Assembly: GCF_006547145.1 (NCBI RefSeq)
Contig: NZ_CP041244.1
Coordinates: 8,804,001 to 8,868,000 of the forward strand
Direction: 5' to 3'
Source of the DNA: Actinomadura sp. WMMA1423
Lineage (GTDB): Bacteria; Actinomycetota; Actinomycetes; Streptosporangiales; Streptosporangiaceae
DNA: 64,000 nucleotides
The translations under genes were made by a program, and so were the position numbers. Below the pieces are notes generated by a model, which made no database searches, was not told the origin of the DNA, and saw nothing but the letters and a program-made list of their open reading frames with translations. Shown piece by piece: positions 34,681-43,194 of the stretch. The stretch's first letter is position 1; the number at the start of each line of letters is the position of its first letter.

Positions 34681-34754
34681 GTGTGACTACATTGGTTTAC
34701 CGGGTGCCACGGTAAGGTCCGATACACTCGGCGGTCAATTCGATGTGGTCACAT
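34681..34754. promoter_or_regulatory. Operator cluster between MFS exporter and TetR
   Basis: Three dyads lie in the 117-bp divergent spacer: GTGTGACTACAT (34681-34692), TTACCG-N7-CGGTAA (34697-34715) and ATGTG-GT-CACAT (34743-34754). The first and last are variants of one site (TGTGACCACAT-like), placed symmetrically near each promoter. They are the probable binding sites of the adjacent TetR. Confidence 0.7.
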
Positions 34755-34774
34755 TGAGAAGTTGAGGGTTGTCG

Positions 34775-35386
34775 ATGCGGCAGCGCACTCGGGGGGTGGG
34801 AGCCCAGCATGAGGTGCGGCGGCGGGAGATCGCTGACGCTGTGCTCGCGGTCGTCGCCGAGCGCGGGCTGCCGGCCGTGTCGCTGACCGAGGTCGCGGCG
34901 CAGGCGGGAGTGTCGGCGGGACGCGTCCAGCATTACTTCCCCACCAAGCGGAAGCTCATCGAGGCCGCCTTCGACCGCGGCAACGAGTTGAGCAGCGCCC
35001 GCATCAGGTCCCTGGTGGGCCAGGACCTCGACTGCGCCGAGCCGCGCGCGGTGCTCACCGCCGCGCTGACCGAGCTCATCGCCCACGACGCCGAGACCAG
35101 GGCGCACTTGCGCGTCCGCCAGTCCTTCACCGCCCTGGCCCTCACCGACGAGGTCATCGCGCGGCGGATGCGGGCGGACTACACCCGCTTCCACCGGCAG
35201 GTCGCCGACCTCGTGGCCAAGGACCAGGACGCGGGGCTGATCGGCGCCGCCACCGATCCCGGCAGCGCCGCGGTCGACTTGGTCGCGCACGCTGAGGGCC
35301 TGGCCTACTACGTCCTGATCGGACTCACCGGATCCGAGACGGCACGCGACCGCATCATCACGGCGATCGCCGAACTGTACCTCTGA
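34775..35386 (+). CDS. TetR-family transcriptional regulator
   Basis: 203 residues: N-terminal helix-turn-helix (RREIADAVLAVVAERGL, SLTEVAAQAGVSAGRVQHYFPTKRKLIEAAF) and a TetR_C ligand domain. ATG 34775 is preferred over TTG 34769 because of a GAGGG at suitable spacing. It probably represses the divergent exporter and itself. Confidence 0.92.
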   Translation: MRQRTRGVGAQHEVRRREIADAVLAVVAERGLPAVSLTEVAAQAGVSAGRVQHYFPTKRKLIEAAFDRGNELSSARIRSLVGQDLDCAEPRAVLTAALTELIAHDAETRAHLRVRQSFTALALTDEVIARRMRADYTRFHRQVADLVAKDQDAGLIGAATDPGSAAVDLVAHAEGLAYYVLIGLTGSETARDRIITAIAELYL

Positions 35387-36131
35387 CAGCCTGCTGAGCC
35401 CTTCACCGCGAGGCGCCGCGGCCCGCCGCATCGTCACCGGCCGCCGGGAGGCGTGACGGACGTACCAGGGCGACGTGTACTCCGATCAGCCCAGGCGGTG
35501 CGGAGGTCATCAGCGCGAGCGTGTACGAGTCGGCCAGGTCGTGACCCGGTGGCACAGGACCGGGCCGACGGTGGTGGAGGCGACCGTCGCGCCGTGCATG
35601 ATGCCGCGCGGCGTGCCAAGGTGCGCGGTACCGAAATAGGGCGGGACGATCGAGGCTTCCGGAGTGCGGAGTTCGTTCCCGGCCGCGCCGGGCGGCAACC
35701 CGGTCATCGCGGCGCTCGGACCGGGGGCCGGCAGGGGCGCCGGCCGGGGCCGGTCGGTGCCAGCACGGCGGTGGCGCTGAGCGGTCCGCGATTGAGTCCC
35801 ACGGGTCGGCGCCGCGCGCGGCTGTTGGGGCGCCGCCCGGCCGTCGTCGCGGCGCGTCCGTGCTCAACCGAGCCACATGCCTCCTTTAACGTAAGAGTAG
35901 ATTGGGTTTCGGAACGGGTCGGTCACCGCCCCCTCTTCAGCACGTGTCAGCGGGCGGAGGGCGACCCGAAATCATGCCCACCTACCGGATCCAGCCCCGG
36001 CACCCGCAGACGGTGCAGGGGCTCCGTGTGCGTTCCGACGGCGAGCAGGCCTTGTTCGAAGATCGCGTCCAGGGCCGGCGGTAGCCCGGTGGAGCGGCGA
36101 CGGGGCCTCGATCCCGAGATGAAGGGCCCTG
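35387..36131. other. Gene-poor stretch with two uncertain traces
   Basis: About 745 bp without a confident gene. A minus-strand trace in two frames (PYFGTAHLGTPRGIMHGATVAS, then DLADSYTLALMTSAPPGLIG, about 35707-35403) looks like a decayed gene. A 36-codon plus frame at 35974-36084 (MPTYRIQPRHPQTVQGLRVR) could be a small gene with GGAGG 13 nt upstream. Neither is secure. Confidence 0.4.
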
Positions 36132-37655
36132 CTAGTGGCTTCCGGCGAGTTCGCCGGACAGGGTGCCGTGCATGCGGGCGCTGTGCTCGTTGAGGCCGAC
36201 GATCTCGACGGTCTTGCCGTGCCGTTCGTACTTGGTGGTGACGGCGTCGAGGGCGGCGACGGTGGAGGCGTCCCAGACGTGGGCGTCGGTGAGGTCGATG
36301 GTGACGCGGTCGGGGTCGCCGGCGTAGTCGAACTGGTGGACCAGGTCGTTGCTGGAGGCGAAGAACAGTTCGCCGGTGACGGCGTAGACGACCTGGCCGC
36401 CGTCGGGGTCGGTGACGGCGGAGACGTTGACCAGGTGCGCGACCCGGCGGGCGAAGACGACCATGGCGGTGATCGAGCCGACGACCACGCCGATGGCCAG
36501 GTTGTGGGTGACGACCACCACGGCGATGGTGACCGCCATGACGATGGTCTCGCCCAGGGGCATGCGCTTGAGGGTGGACGGCTGGACCGAGTGCCAGTCG
36601 AAGGTGCCGACCGAGACCAGGACCATGACCGCGACCAGGGCGGCCATCGGGATGTCGGAGACGACCGGGCCGAACGCGATGCACAGCGTCATCAGGAACG
36701 CACCGGCCAGGAACGTCGACAGCCTGGTCCGGGCCCCACTCCTGACGTTGATCATCGTCTGGCCGATCATCGCGCAGCCGCCCATGCCGCCGAAGAACCC
36801 GGTGACGATGTTGGCGATGCCCTGGCCGATGGACTCGCGGGTCTTGTTAGAGCGGGTGTCGGTGATGTCGTCGACGAGTTTGGCGGTCATCAGCGACTCC
36901 ATCAGCCCGACCAGCGCGAACGCCAGCGCGTAGGGGGAGAGGAGCGTGAGGGTGTCCAGGGTGAAGGGGACGTCGGGGATGCCGAGGGCGGGCAGGGAGG
37001 AGGGCAGCGCGCCCTTGTCGCCGACGGTCGGGACGGCGATGCCCGCGGCGACGGTGATGACGGTAAGGATGACGATCGATACCAGCGGCGCCGGAACGGT
37101 CTTGGTGACGCGGGGAGACATCACCATCATCGCCAGACCGGCGACCACCAGGGGGTAGACGGGCCAGGGGACGTCGCTCAGCTCGGGGACCTGGGCCAGG
37201 AAGATCAGGATGGCCAGGGCGTTGACGAAGCCGACCATCACGCTGCGCGGCACGAACCGCATCAGCCGGGCCACCCCCAGCGCCCCGAGGATCACCTGGA
37301 AGATCCCGGCGAGGACGACCGTGGCGAACAGGTGGCCGACGCCGTACTCGCGTGCGATGGGCGCGACGACCAGGGCGACGGCACCGGTCGCCGCGGAGAT
37401 CATCGCGGGGCGCCCGCCGACGACCGAGATCGTGACGGCCATCGTGCAGGCCGCGAACAGCCCGATCCGCGGGTCCACCCCGGCGATGATCGAGAAGGAG
37501 ATCGCCTCGGGGATCAGCGCCAGCGCGACCACGAGCCCGGCCAGCACCTCGGTCCGCAGCAGCTTGGCGGTGATCGGATGCGCAGGCGTGAGGGCGGGCC
37601 TCAGGTGGCGTGCCAGGACGGCAGGCAGACTCAAAACACTCCAGACATGGGTCAC
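36132..37655 (-). CDS. SulP-family anion transporter with STAS domain
   Basis: About 507 residues: a SulP membrane domain (TEVLAGLVVALALIPEAISF, GGRPAMISAATGAVALVVAP, GMGGCAMIGQTMINVRSG) and a C-terminal STAS domain (FFASSNDLVHQFDYAGD, VTIDLTDAHVWDASTVAALD). It transports sulfate, bicarbonate or another anion across the membrane. GTG 37655 is chosen; the frame stays open to a TTG at 37682 without a ribosome binding site. TGTGAGCACA, a perfect short dyad at 37672-37681, sits just upstream. It is monocistronic. Confidence 0.92.
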   Translation of the reverse strand: MTHVWSVLSLPAVLARHLRPALTPAHPITAKLLRTEVLAGLVVALALIPEAISFSIIAGVDPRIGLFAACTMAVTISVVGGRPAMISAATGAVALVVAPIAREYGVGHLFATVVLAGIFQVILGALGVARLMRFVPRSVMVGFVNALAILIFLAQVPELSDVPWPVYPLVVAGLAMMVMSPRVTKTVPAPLVSIVILTVITVAAGIAVPTVGDKGALPSSLPALGIPDVPFTLDTLTLLSPYALAFALVGLMESLMTAKLVDDITDTRSNKTRESIGQGIANIVTGFFGGMGGCAMIGQTMINVRSGARTRLSTFLAGAFLMTLCIAFGPVVSDIPMAALVAVMVLVSVGTFDWHSVQPSTLKRMPLGETIVMAVTIAVVVVTHNLAIGVVVGSITAMVVFARRVAHLVNVSAVTDPDGGQVVYAVTGELFFASSNDLVHQFDYAGDPDRVTIDLTDAHVWDASTVAALDAVTTKYERHGKTVEIVGLNEHSARMHGTLSGELAGSH

Positions 37656-38146
37656 TCGTGCCGATTCACAGTGTGAGCACAAGGCGTACGGGGCCCGGCT
37701 TCGATGCCGACGATGAGAACGCCGTGGACGGCGTCCGAGTGGTCAGGGTCACGGAATGTGGTGAACGGTCAACTCGTCCGGTTCACCGGCGGAAGTCACA
37801 TGGCCCGGGCCGCGGTGGGCGGCCGCAGCGGCGATCGGTGCGGCACGTCCCTACTCTAACGTGACAGAAGGGTCGTCCGTGCCGGAGGAGACGACCATCA
37901 CAGGAGGCGAGCCCGTCGCTCGGCCTGGTAGCCACGGCCCCTGAATGTTCATCTGGGCTGCCCAAGCGGGAGCCCAGTGGGAAAACCGCCGGGTCGGGAG
38001 ACCGTCACCAAGGCGAGGAGCGAGGCAGTGGAAGCTCCACGCCATGGCCTCGGACCCGCACCGCAGGACGGAAGATGGCAAGCTTGACCCACGATATGGA
38101 TCATCCGTCGCCGGCGGAGTGGGCCGGTGGCGTGAGGAGGAGCCCG
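37656..38146. promoter_or_regulatory. Divergent spacer between SulP and MerR genes
   Basis: About 490 bp with no convincing gene. TGTGAGCACA (37672-37681) is a dyad next to the SulP start. Otherwise only short frames of shadow type are present. Confidence 0.4.
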
Positions 38147-38545
38147 ATGGACGGCAGGCATATGCAGATCGGCGAGGTCGCGGACCGGACCGGACTCAGC
38201 CTGCGCACCATCCGCCACTACGAGGAGGTCGGCCTCGCCCTCCCCACGGCGCGTTCCCAGGGCGGTTTCCGTCTTTACAGCGACGCCGACGTCACGCGCC
38301 TGCTGGTCATCAAGCGGATGAAGCCGCTCGACTTCACCCTCGAGGAGATGCGCGACCTGCTGACCATTCTGGACCAGCTGCAATCCCCAGGCACCGACGA
38401 GGCCACGCGCACCGATCTCACCAAACGCCTGGCGGTCTACCGCTCGCTGGTGGAGGAACGTTGCCGGAAGATCCGCGCCCGTCTTTCAGACGCCGAGCAG
38501 TTCTCCGCAGAACTGGCCACCGAACTGCGCAAGCACCGTCAGTAG
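38147..38545 (+). CDS. MerR-family transcriptional regulator
   Basis: 132 residues: an N-terminal MerR domain (MQIGEVADRTGLSLRTIRHY, RSQGGFRLYSDADVTRL, MKPLDFTLEEMRDLL) and a short coiled coil with no obvious metal-binding cysteine cluster. A GAGGAGGAG run precedes the ATG at 38147. It lies between SulP and the cation/anion transport genes and may control one of them. Confidence 0.9.
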   Translation: MDGRHMQIGEVADRTGLSLRTIRHYEEVGLALPTARSQGGFRLYSDADVTRLLVIKRMKPLDFTLEEMRDLLTILDQLQSPGTDEATRTDLTKRLAVYRSLVEERCRKIRARLSDAEQFSAELATELRKHRQ

Positions 38546-38807
38546 TGCCGGACCGGGCGGCGTTCGCCCTCCCGGCCGACTCGCGGGACGCCGTAGGCAA
38601 GGGCAGGAAGCCCAGGATTCGGGAAGAGCGCGGCCATGCTCCGCGGCGTACGCGGCAAACACCTTCGTGGACGTGCCCTTCGCGTGGAGGAAACGCTGGT
38701 CAAGGATGCTGGCGAGATCTTCCAGCGCATCAGCGGGCGCGGTGGCCGTCAGACGCACCTCGCCCATCGCGCGCAGGCGGTCCGCTGGATGGGTGGATCA
38801 CCGCTCG

Positions 38808-40085
38808 TCACAGGTAGCGGAGCCAGAGGTAGGGCACCGACAGCGCCACGGTGACGAGTGTGACGATCAGGCCGTATTTGGTGAATTGCCAGAAGCTGAT
38901 CGGGGTGCCGTTGCGGGCGGCGATGCCGAGGACGACGACGTTGGCGCTGGCGCCGATGGCGGTGGCGTTGCCGCCGAGGTCGGCGCCGAGGGCGAGTGCC
39001 CACCACAGGACGGTGCCGTCTCCGGCGGGTTGCTGCTGGACGAGGTCGGAGACGATCGGGCTCATGGTGGCGACGTAGGGGATGTTGTCCACGATGGCCG
39101 ACAGGACGGCCGAAGCCCACAGCAGGAGCATGGTCGCGAACCCGAGGCGGCCGTCGGTGGCGTCGGCGGCGGCGCGGGAGATGTCGCCGATGACGCCGGT
39201 CTCGACCAGGCCGCCGACCATGACGAACAGGCCGGCGAAGAAGACGAGCGTCGGCCACTCGACTTCTTCCAGCGCCTGTTCGGTGGTGACCTTGGTGGCG
39301 GCCACCAGCAGTCCGGCGCCCAGCAGGGCGACCACGGACGGTTCGTAGTGGAGCACCGGGTGCAGGACGAACGCGACGATCACCAGCCCGAGCACGGCCA
39401 GGCTCTGCCAGAGCAGCCGCCGGTCGGTGATGGCCTCCTTCTCCTGCAGGGCCATGACGGCGGAGGCGCGGTCCTCGTCGTAGACGAACGCGCTGCGGAA
39501 CAGCCAGCGGCACAGCAGGCAGAAGACCACCATCAGCCCCACGATCAGCGGGGCCAGGTTGACCAGGAAGTCGTTGAACGACAGGTCACCGCGGCTGGCG
39601 ATGATGATGTTGGGCGGGTCGCCGACCAGCGTGGCGGCACCGCCGATGTTGGACGCCATCACCTCGGCGATCAGGTACGGCACGACCTTCAGGCCGAGTC
39701 GTTCGCAGACCAGGAACGTGACCGGGGCGATCAGCAGCACGGTGGTGACGTTGTCCAGCAGCGCCGAGGCGAGCGCGGTGATGACGGTGAGCATCACCAT
39801 CAGCCGGTAGGGCTTGCCGCGGGCGCGCTTGGCGGCCCAGATCGCCACGAACTCGAACACCCCGGTCTGCCGCAGCACCGAGACGATCACCATCATGCCC
39901 AGCAGCAGGAAGATGACGTTCCAGTCGACGCCCGACTCGGTGGAGAAGAACGCCTTCTCCGCGTCGGTGATGTGGAACAGCAGCATCAGCCCCGCGCCGC
40001 CGAGCGCGACGGCGGTGCGGTGGATCTTCTCTGATGCGATCAGAACGTAGGCGACGACGAAAACGCCGATGGCGGCGATTGCCAA
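38808..40085 (-). CDS. ArsB/NhaD-type (ion transporter superfamily) permease
   Basis: 425 residues, about 11-12 membrane segments. Family blocks are ALLDNVTTVLLIAPVTF, GGAATLVGDPPNIIIASR and, in the second half, DNIPYVATMSPIV and GADLGGNATAIGASANVVVLG. It exports sodium or an oxyanion. The TTG start has AGGAG 6 nt upstream. It begins 12 bp after the CPA1 antiporter stop, so the two ion transporters form one operon. Confidence 0.9.
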   Translation of the reverse strand: MAIAAIGVFVVAYVLIASEKIHRTAVALGGAGLMLLFHITDAEKAFFSTESGVDWNVIFLLLGMMVIVSVLRQTGVFEFVAIWAAKRARGKPYRLMVMLTVITALASALLDNVTTVLLIAPVTFLVCERLGLKVVPYLIAEVMASNIGGAATLVGDPPNIIIASRGDLSFNDFLVNLAPLIVGLMVVFCLLCRWLFRSAFVYDEDRASAVMALQEKEAITDRRLLWQSLAVLGLVIVAFVLHPVLHYEPSVVALLGAGLLVAATKVTTEQALEEVEWPTLVFFAGLFVMVGGLVETGVIGDISRAAADATDGRLGFATMLLLWASAVLSAIVDNIPYVATMSPIVSDLVQQQPAGDGTVLWWALALGADLGGNATAIGASANVVVLGIAARNGTPISFWQFTKYGLIVTLVTVALSVPYLWLRYL

Positions 40086-40097
40086 GAAGGCTCCTGG

Positions 40098-41384
40098 TCA
40101 TTGCTGACGGTCACGGGAATGATCTTCAGATTGCGCTGGCGGGCAGGCTCCGTCCCGCGCCTTGCCGGCGGCTCCCGGACGTCGGATGCGGGCGCGGGTG
40201 CGCTCGAACCAGGCCGGTACTTCGCGTTCCTCATCGAAGCCGCGGGCGACGACGATGTCGGTGGAGGAGTGCGCCAGGATCGACAGGGTGATGGTGACGC
40301 CGACGAGGTGGAAGATCTTCTCGCCGGCCGGGATGCCCGACTCCAGGACCAGCAGCCCGTAGACGACCGACGCGAAGCCTTTGGGTCCGAACCACATCAC
40401 CGCGGCCTGCTCGCGGGCGGTGAGCCCGGAGCGCAGGAACGACACCCAGATCGCCACCGGGCGCGCGACGACCAGGGCGAGCACGGCGAAGGCCCACCCG
40501 GTCCAGCCGACATCGCCGAGGAACGCGGGGGACAGCAGCGCACCGAACACCAGCAGCGCGGCGAGCTTGAGCAGTTCGGCGACCAGCTCGCCGAACTGCT
40601 CGAACGCCTCGCGGTGGGTGTGCCCGACCGTCGCGACGGTGACGCCGGCGGCGAACGCGGCCAGGAACAGGTTGCCATGCGTGGCCTGGGCGGTGGCGAG
40701 CACGAGCAGTCCGATCGCGACGGCGTTCAGTGGCTCGTACTTGGGTGCGATCGCGAACCACCGGGTGCGCACCAGCATGATCGCGGCCCAGGGGATCGCC
40801 ACGCCGATGGCCAGGCCGCCGGCCAGTTCGGCGCCCAGCTCCCCGAGGTGCAGGCTCTCCTCGCCCTGGGCGATCGCCAGGAACAGCACCACGAACGGCA
40901 GGACGAGTCCGTCGTTGACGCCCGACTCGACGTTCAGCAGGTGCCGCAGCCGGGGCGGCACCTTGTCGTTGCCGACGAGCGCGGCGGCGAAGACCGGGTC
41001 GGTGGGAGTGAGGATGGCCGCGATCAGCAGCGACTGCACCCAGCCGAGGCCGACGACGTAGTGGGCGAGCACGGCGGTGACCAGCAGGGTCAGCGGCAGA
41101 CCCCAGCCCAGGGCGCGTCCGGGCAGGCGCCAGGCGCTGCGCAGGTCCTGCCAGCCGGCGTGCATGCCGTCGGTGAACAGCACGGCGAACAGCGCCAGCT
41201 CCGCCAACTCGGACACCAGCGTGTCGCCCGGCTTCAGAGTGATCAGCCCGGAGACACCGTCGCCGAGGAGGAACCCTCCGACCAGGAACAGCGCCGCCGT
41301 CGACAGCACGGTGCGATGCGCGAGGCTGGACACCAGAACCGCCAGCAGGAGCATGGCGGAGAAGGCGAGCAGAAGGTTGGTCAT
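40098..41384 (-). CDS. CPA1-type cation:proton antiporter
   Basis: 428 residues of the Na+(K+)/H+ exchanger fold: ILTPTDPVFAAALVG and HLLNVESGVNDGLVLPFV contain the ion-binding Asp residues, and MWFGPKGFASVVYGLLVL is the conserved Arg/Lys region. The C-terminal tail is polar. It is the first gene of an operon with the ArsB/NhaD permease and is divergent from the CBS gene. It contributes to pH and sodium homeostasis. Confidence 0.93.
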   Translation of the reverse strand: MTNLLLAFSAMLLLAVLVSSLAHRTVLSTAALFLVGGFLLGDGVSGLITLKPGDTLVSELAELALFAVLFTDGMHAGWQDLRSAWRLPGRALGWGLPLTLLVTAVLAHYVVGLGWVQSLLIAAILTPTDPVFAAALVGNDKVPPRLRHLLNVESGVNDGLVLPFVVLFLAIAQGEESLHLGELGAELAGGLAIGVAIPWAAIMLVRTRWFAIAPKYEPLNAVAIGLLVLATAQATHGNLFLAAFAAGVTVATVGHTHREAFEQFGELVAELLKLAALLVFGALLSPAFLGDVGWTGWAFAVLALVVARPVAIWVSFLRSGLTAREQAAVMWFGPKGFASVVYGLLVLESGIPAGEKIFHLVGVTITLSILAHSSTDIVVARGFDEEREVPAWFERTRARIRRPGAAGKARDGACPPAQSEDHSRDRQQ

Positions 41385-41529
41385 ACCGAAGCTCTTTCGG
41401 GAATGGCGGACGAAGCGCCGACCAGACTTCCCGGCTCACCGGCCACGACCCTAACCGGATCCCAGCGCGCTTGCCACACGGCCCCCACCGTGAGCGCCCT
41501 CGCCCCGCGCCGTCGGCTACGTTGGGGCG

Positions 41530-42000
41530 ATGCGCGCACGAGACCTCGCCGTCGAGTACCCGATCGTCGAGCCGGACAGCAGCGCGCTGGACGCGGCCAG
41601 ACTGGTGGCCGAACACCGGCTCGCGGGTCTGATCGTCGTCGACTCCGACCGCTGGCCCATCGCGGTGATCCCGGGGTCACAGCTCCTGCGGTACATCATT
41701 CCGCCGCACGTCCGCGACGACCCCGCCCTGGCCCGCGTCTACGACGAGCATCACGCCGACCGACTGTGCGCCAAGCTCGCCGGGAAGAGCGTCGCCGACC
41801 TCCTCGCAGAGGAGCGGACGGCGTTGCCCGCCGTCGACGCCCAGGCCACCGCCATGGAGATCGCCAGCATCATGGCGGCCAACCGCAGCCCCGTCGTCGC
41901 GGTCAGCAGTGCGCCCGACCGCACCGACGCCCCGATGATCGGTGTCATCACCGTCGCGCACCTCCTCGACCGGCTCCTGCCCCGACCGACCGCGGACTAG
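41530..42000 (+). CDS. CBS-domain protein
   Basis: 156 residues with two CBS motifs (DAARLVAEHRLAGLIVVDSDRWPIAVI and AMEIASIMAANRSPVVAVSS...MIGVITVAHLL). It probably binds an adenosyl ligand. TACGTT lies 7 nt before the ATG, suggesting a leaderless transcript. It is divergent from the antiporter, which it may modulate. Confidence 0.88.
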   Translation: MRARDLAVEYPIVEPDSSALDAARLVAEHRLAGLIVVDSDRWPIAVIPGSQLLRYIIPPHVRDDPALARVYDEHHADRLCAKLAGKSVADLLAEERTALPAVDAQATAMEIASIMAANRSPVVAVSSAPDRTDAPMIGVITVAHLLDRLLPRPTAD

Positions 42001-42101
42001 AAGTCGCCGCCGGACGACCTCGGCCGTTCGATCAGCCGAAGTCGGCCGCGGGGCCGCAGACCACGGCATCCCTGCCCCTGACCACCGAGCGGGAGCACCC
42101 C

Positions 42102-42997
42102 ATGGAGCGAGCCACGACGCTGATCGATCTCTCGGCCGGACCGGTGGAGTACCGGCTGGAGAGGCGCGGCCCGCGTGTGGTGCTGATGCTGCACGGCGGG
42201 CACATGCGTGCCGGGCTGCCGTTGGGCGAGGAGGTGTTCGCCGATGCGGGCTGCACCGTGTTGGCCGTCTCGCGCCCGGGCTACGGCCGCACCCCGCTGG
42301 CCACCGGCACCGCCCCCGACCAGTTCGCCGCTGTTGTCGGCGAACTGTGCCGCAGGCTCGGCATCGCCTCCCTGACCGCCGCTGTCGGACAGTCGGCCGG
42401 CGGCCCTACCGCGGTGACGCTGGCGGCCCGCCAACCCGGTCTAGTCGAACGAGTCATCCTGGAAAGCCCGGTCGGGTCATCCTGGAAAGCCCGGTCGGGC
42501 TCCTGCCCTGGCCCGGTCGACGCACCCGGGCGGGCGCGAGCATCGTCTTCCACGCCCGAGCCGAACCGGTCACCTGGGCGCTGCTCCACATACTGATGCG
42601 CCGCGCTCCCGGCCTCGGCCTGAGAACGCTGCTGCCCGGCCTGTCCCGCCGCCCGGTCGACGACCTGGTCGCCGCACTCACCACCGCTCAGCATGCCGCA
42701 CTGCTGGAGCTGTTCGGCCGGATGCGGTCAGGTGCCGGATTCACCAACGACATCCGCCACATGACCGCACCGCGCCATCTGAACACCCTGGCCGAGCATG
42801 CCGCCCGGCTGCGTCAACCCACCCTCGTGATCGCCGCCCGGGACGACGGGGCGGTCCCCTACGCCCAGGCCGAGTCCCTGGCGAGCACCATCCCCGACGC
42901 CCGCCTGATCGCCAGTACCGCCCCCAGCCACATGATCTGGCTCGGCGACGACTACCCCGCCATCACCGCCGCCATCACCGCCTTCCTGGCAGGCTGA
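42102..42997 (+). pseudogene. Alpha/beta hydrolase disrupted by a 23-bp tandem duplication
   Basis: The frame from ATG 42102 has GPRVVLMLHGGHMR, SRPGYGRTPLA and the nucleophile elbow VGQSAGGPTAV. After RVILESPVG it shifts, because 23 bp (42453-42475) are repeated immediately (42476-42498). The correct continuation resumes as GLLPWPGRRTRAG, with TLVIAARDDGAVPYAQAE (acid) and TAPSHMIWLG (histidine), ending 42997. Deleting one repeat restores a normal hydrolase of about 290 residues. Confidence 0.85.
42453..42498 (+). repeat. Perfect 23-bp tandem duplication
   Basis: Two identical adjacent 23-bp copies within the hydrolase gene, beginning GTCATCCTGGAAAG. Because 23 is not a multiple of three, it causes the frameshift. 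It could arise by slippage and revert the same way, or be an assembly artefact. Confidence 0.9.
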
Positions 42998-43194
42998 CTC
43001 GACCCCTCCATCCGCGCGTCGGGCATCGCGCGATCCGAGTCTCGAATCAGCGAGGGTGCGGCGGTGCCGGGACCGAGGCGCACCGCGGGAAGACCGGCGC
43101 CCAACTCGCGGCGGGCCGGCAGCCGGAACGCCGCCGCGATCAGCAGCGCGGTGAGGGCGGTGGCCGGCAGCAGGCGCGGCCGAACCGTGCGTAC

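Noticed and set aside
32963..34765. 600-codon plus-strand frame opposite the MFS exporter
   Set aside because: Composition is Gly/Glu/Asp-rich without family motifs, and the minus strand encodes a clear transporter.
38486..38767. Minus-strand frame MGEVRLTATAPADALEDLAS...
   Set aside because: The first 65 codons look protein-like, but it overlaps the MerR 3' end, has no clear ribosome binding site and matches no family I can name; at best a remnant.
43000..43194. Minus-strand trace RLLPATALTALLIAAAFRLPA downstream of the ClC gene
   Set aside because: It resembles a lone membrane segment of a transporter tail but has no start and no further similarity; too short to annotate.
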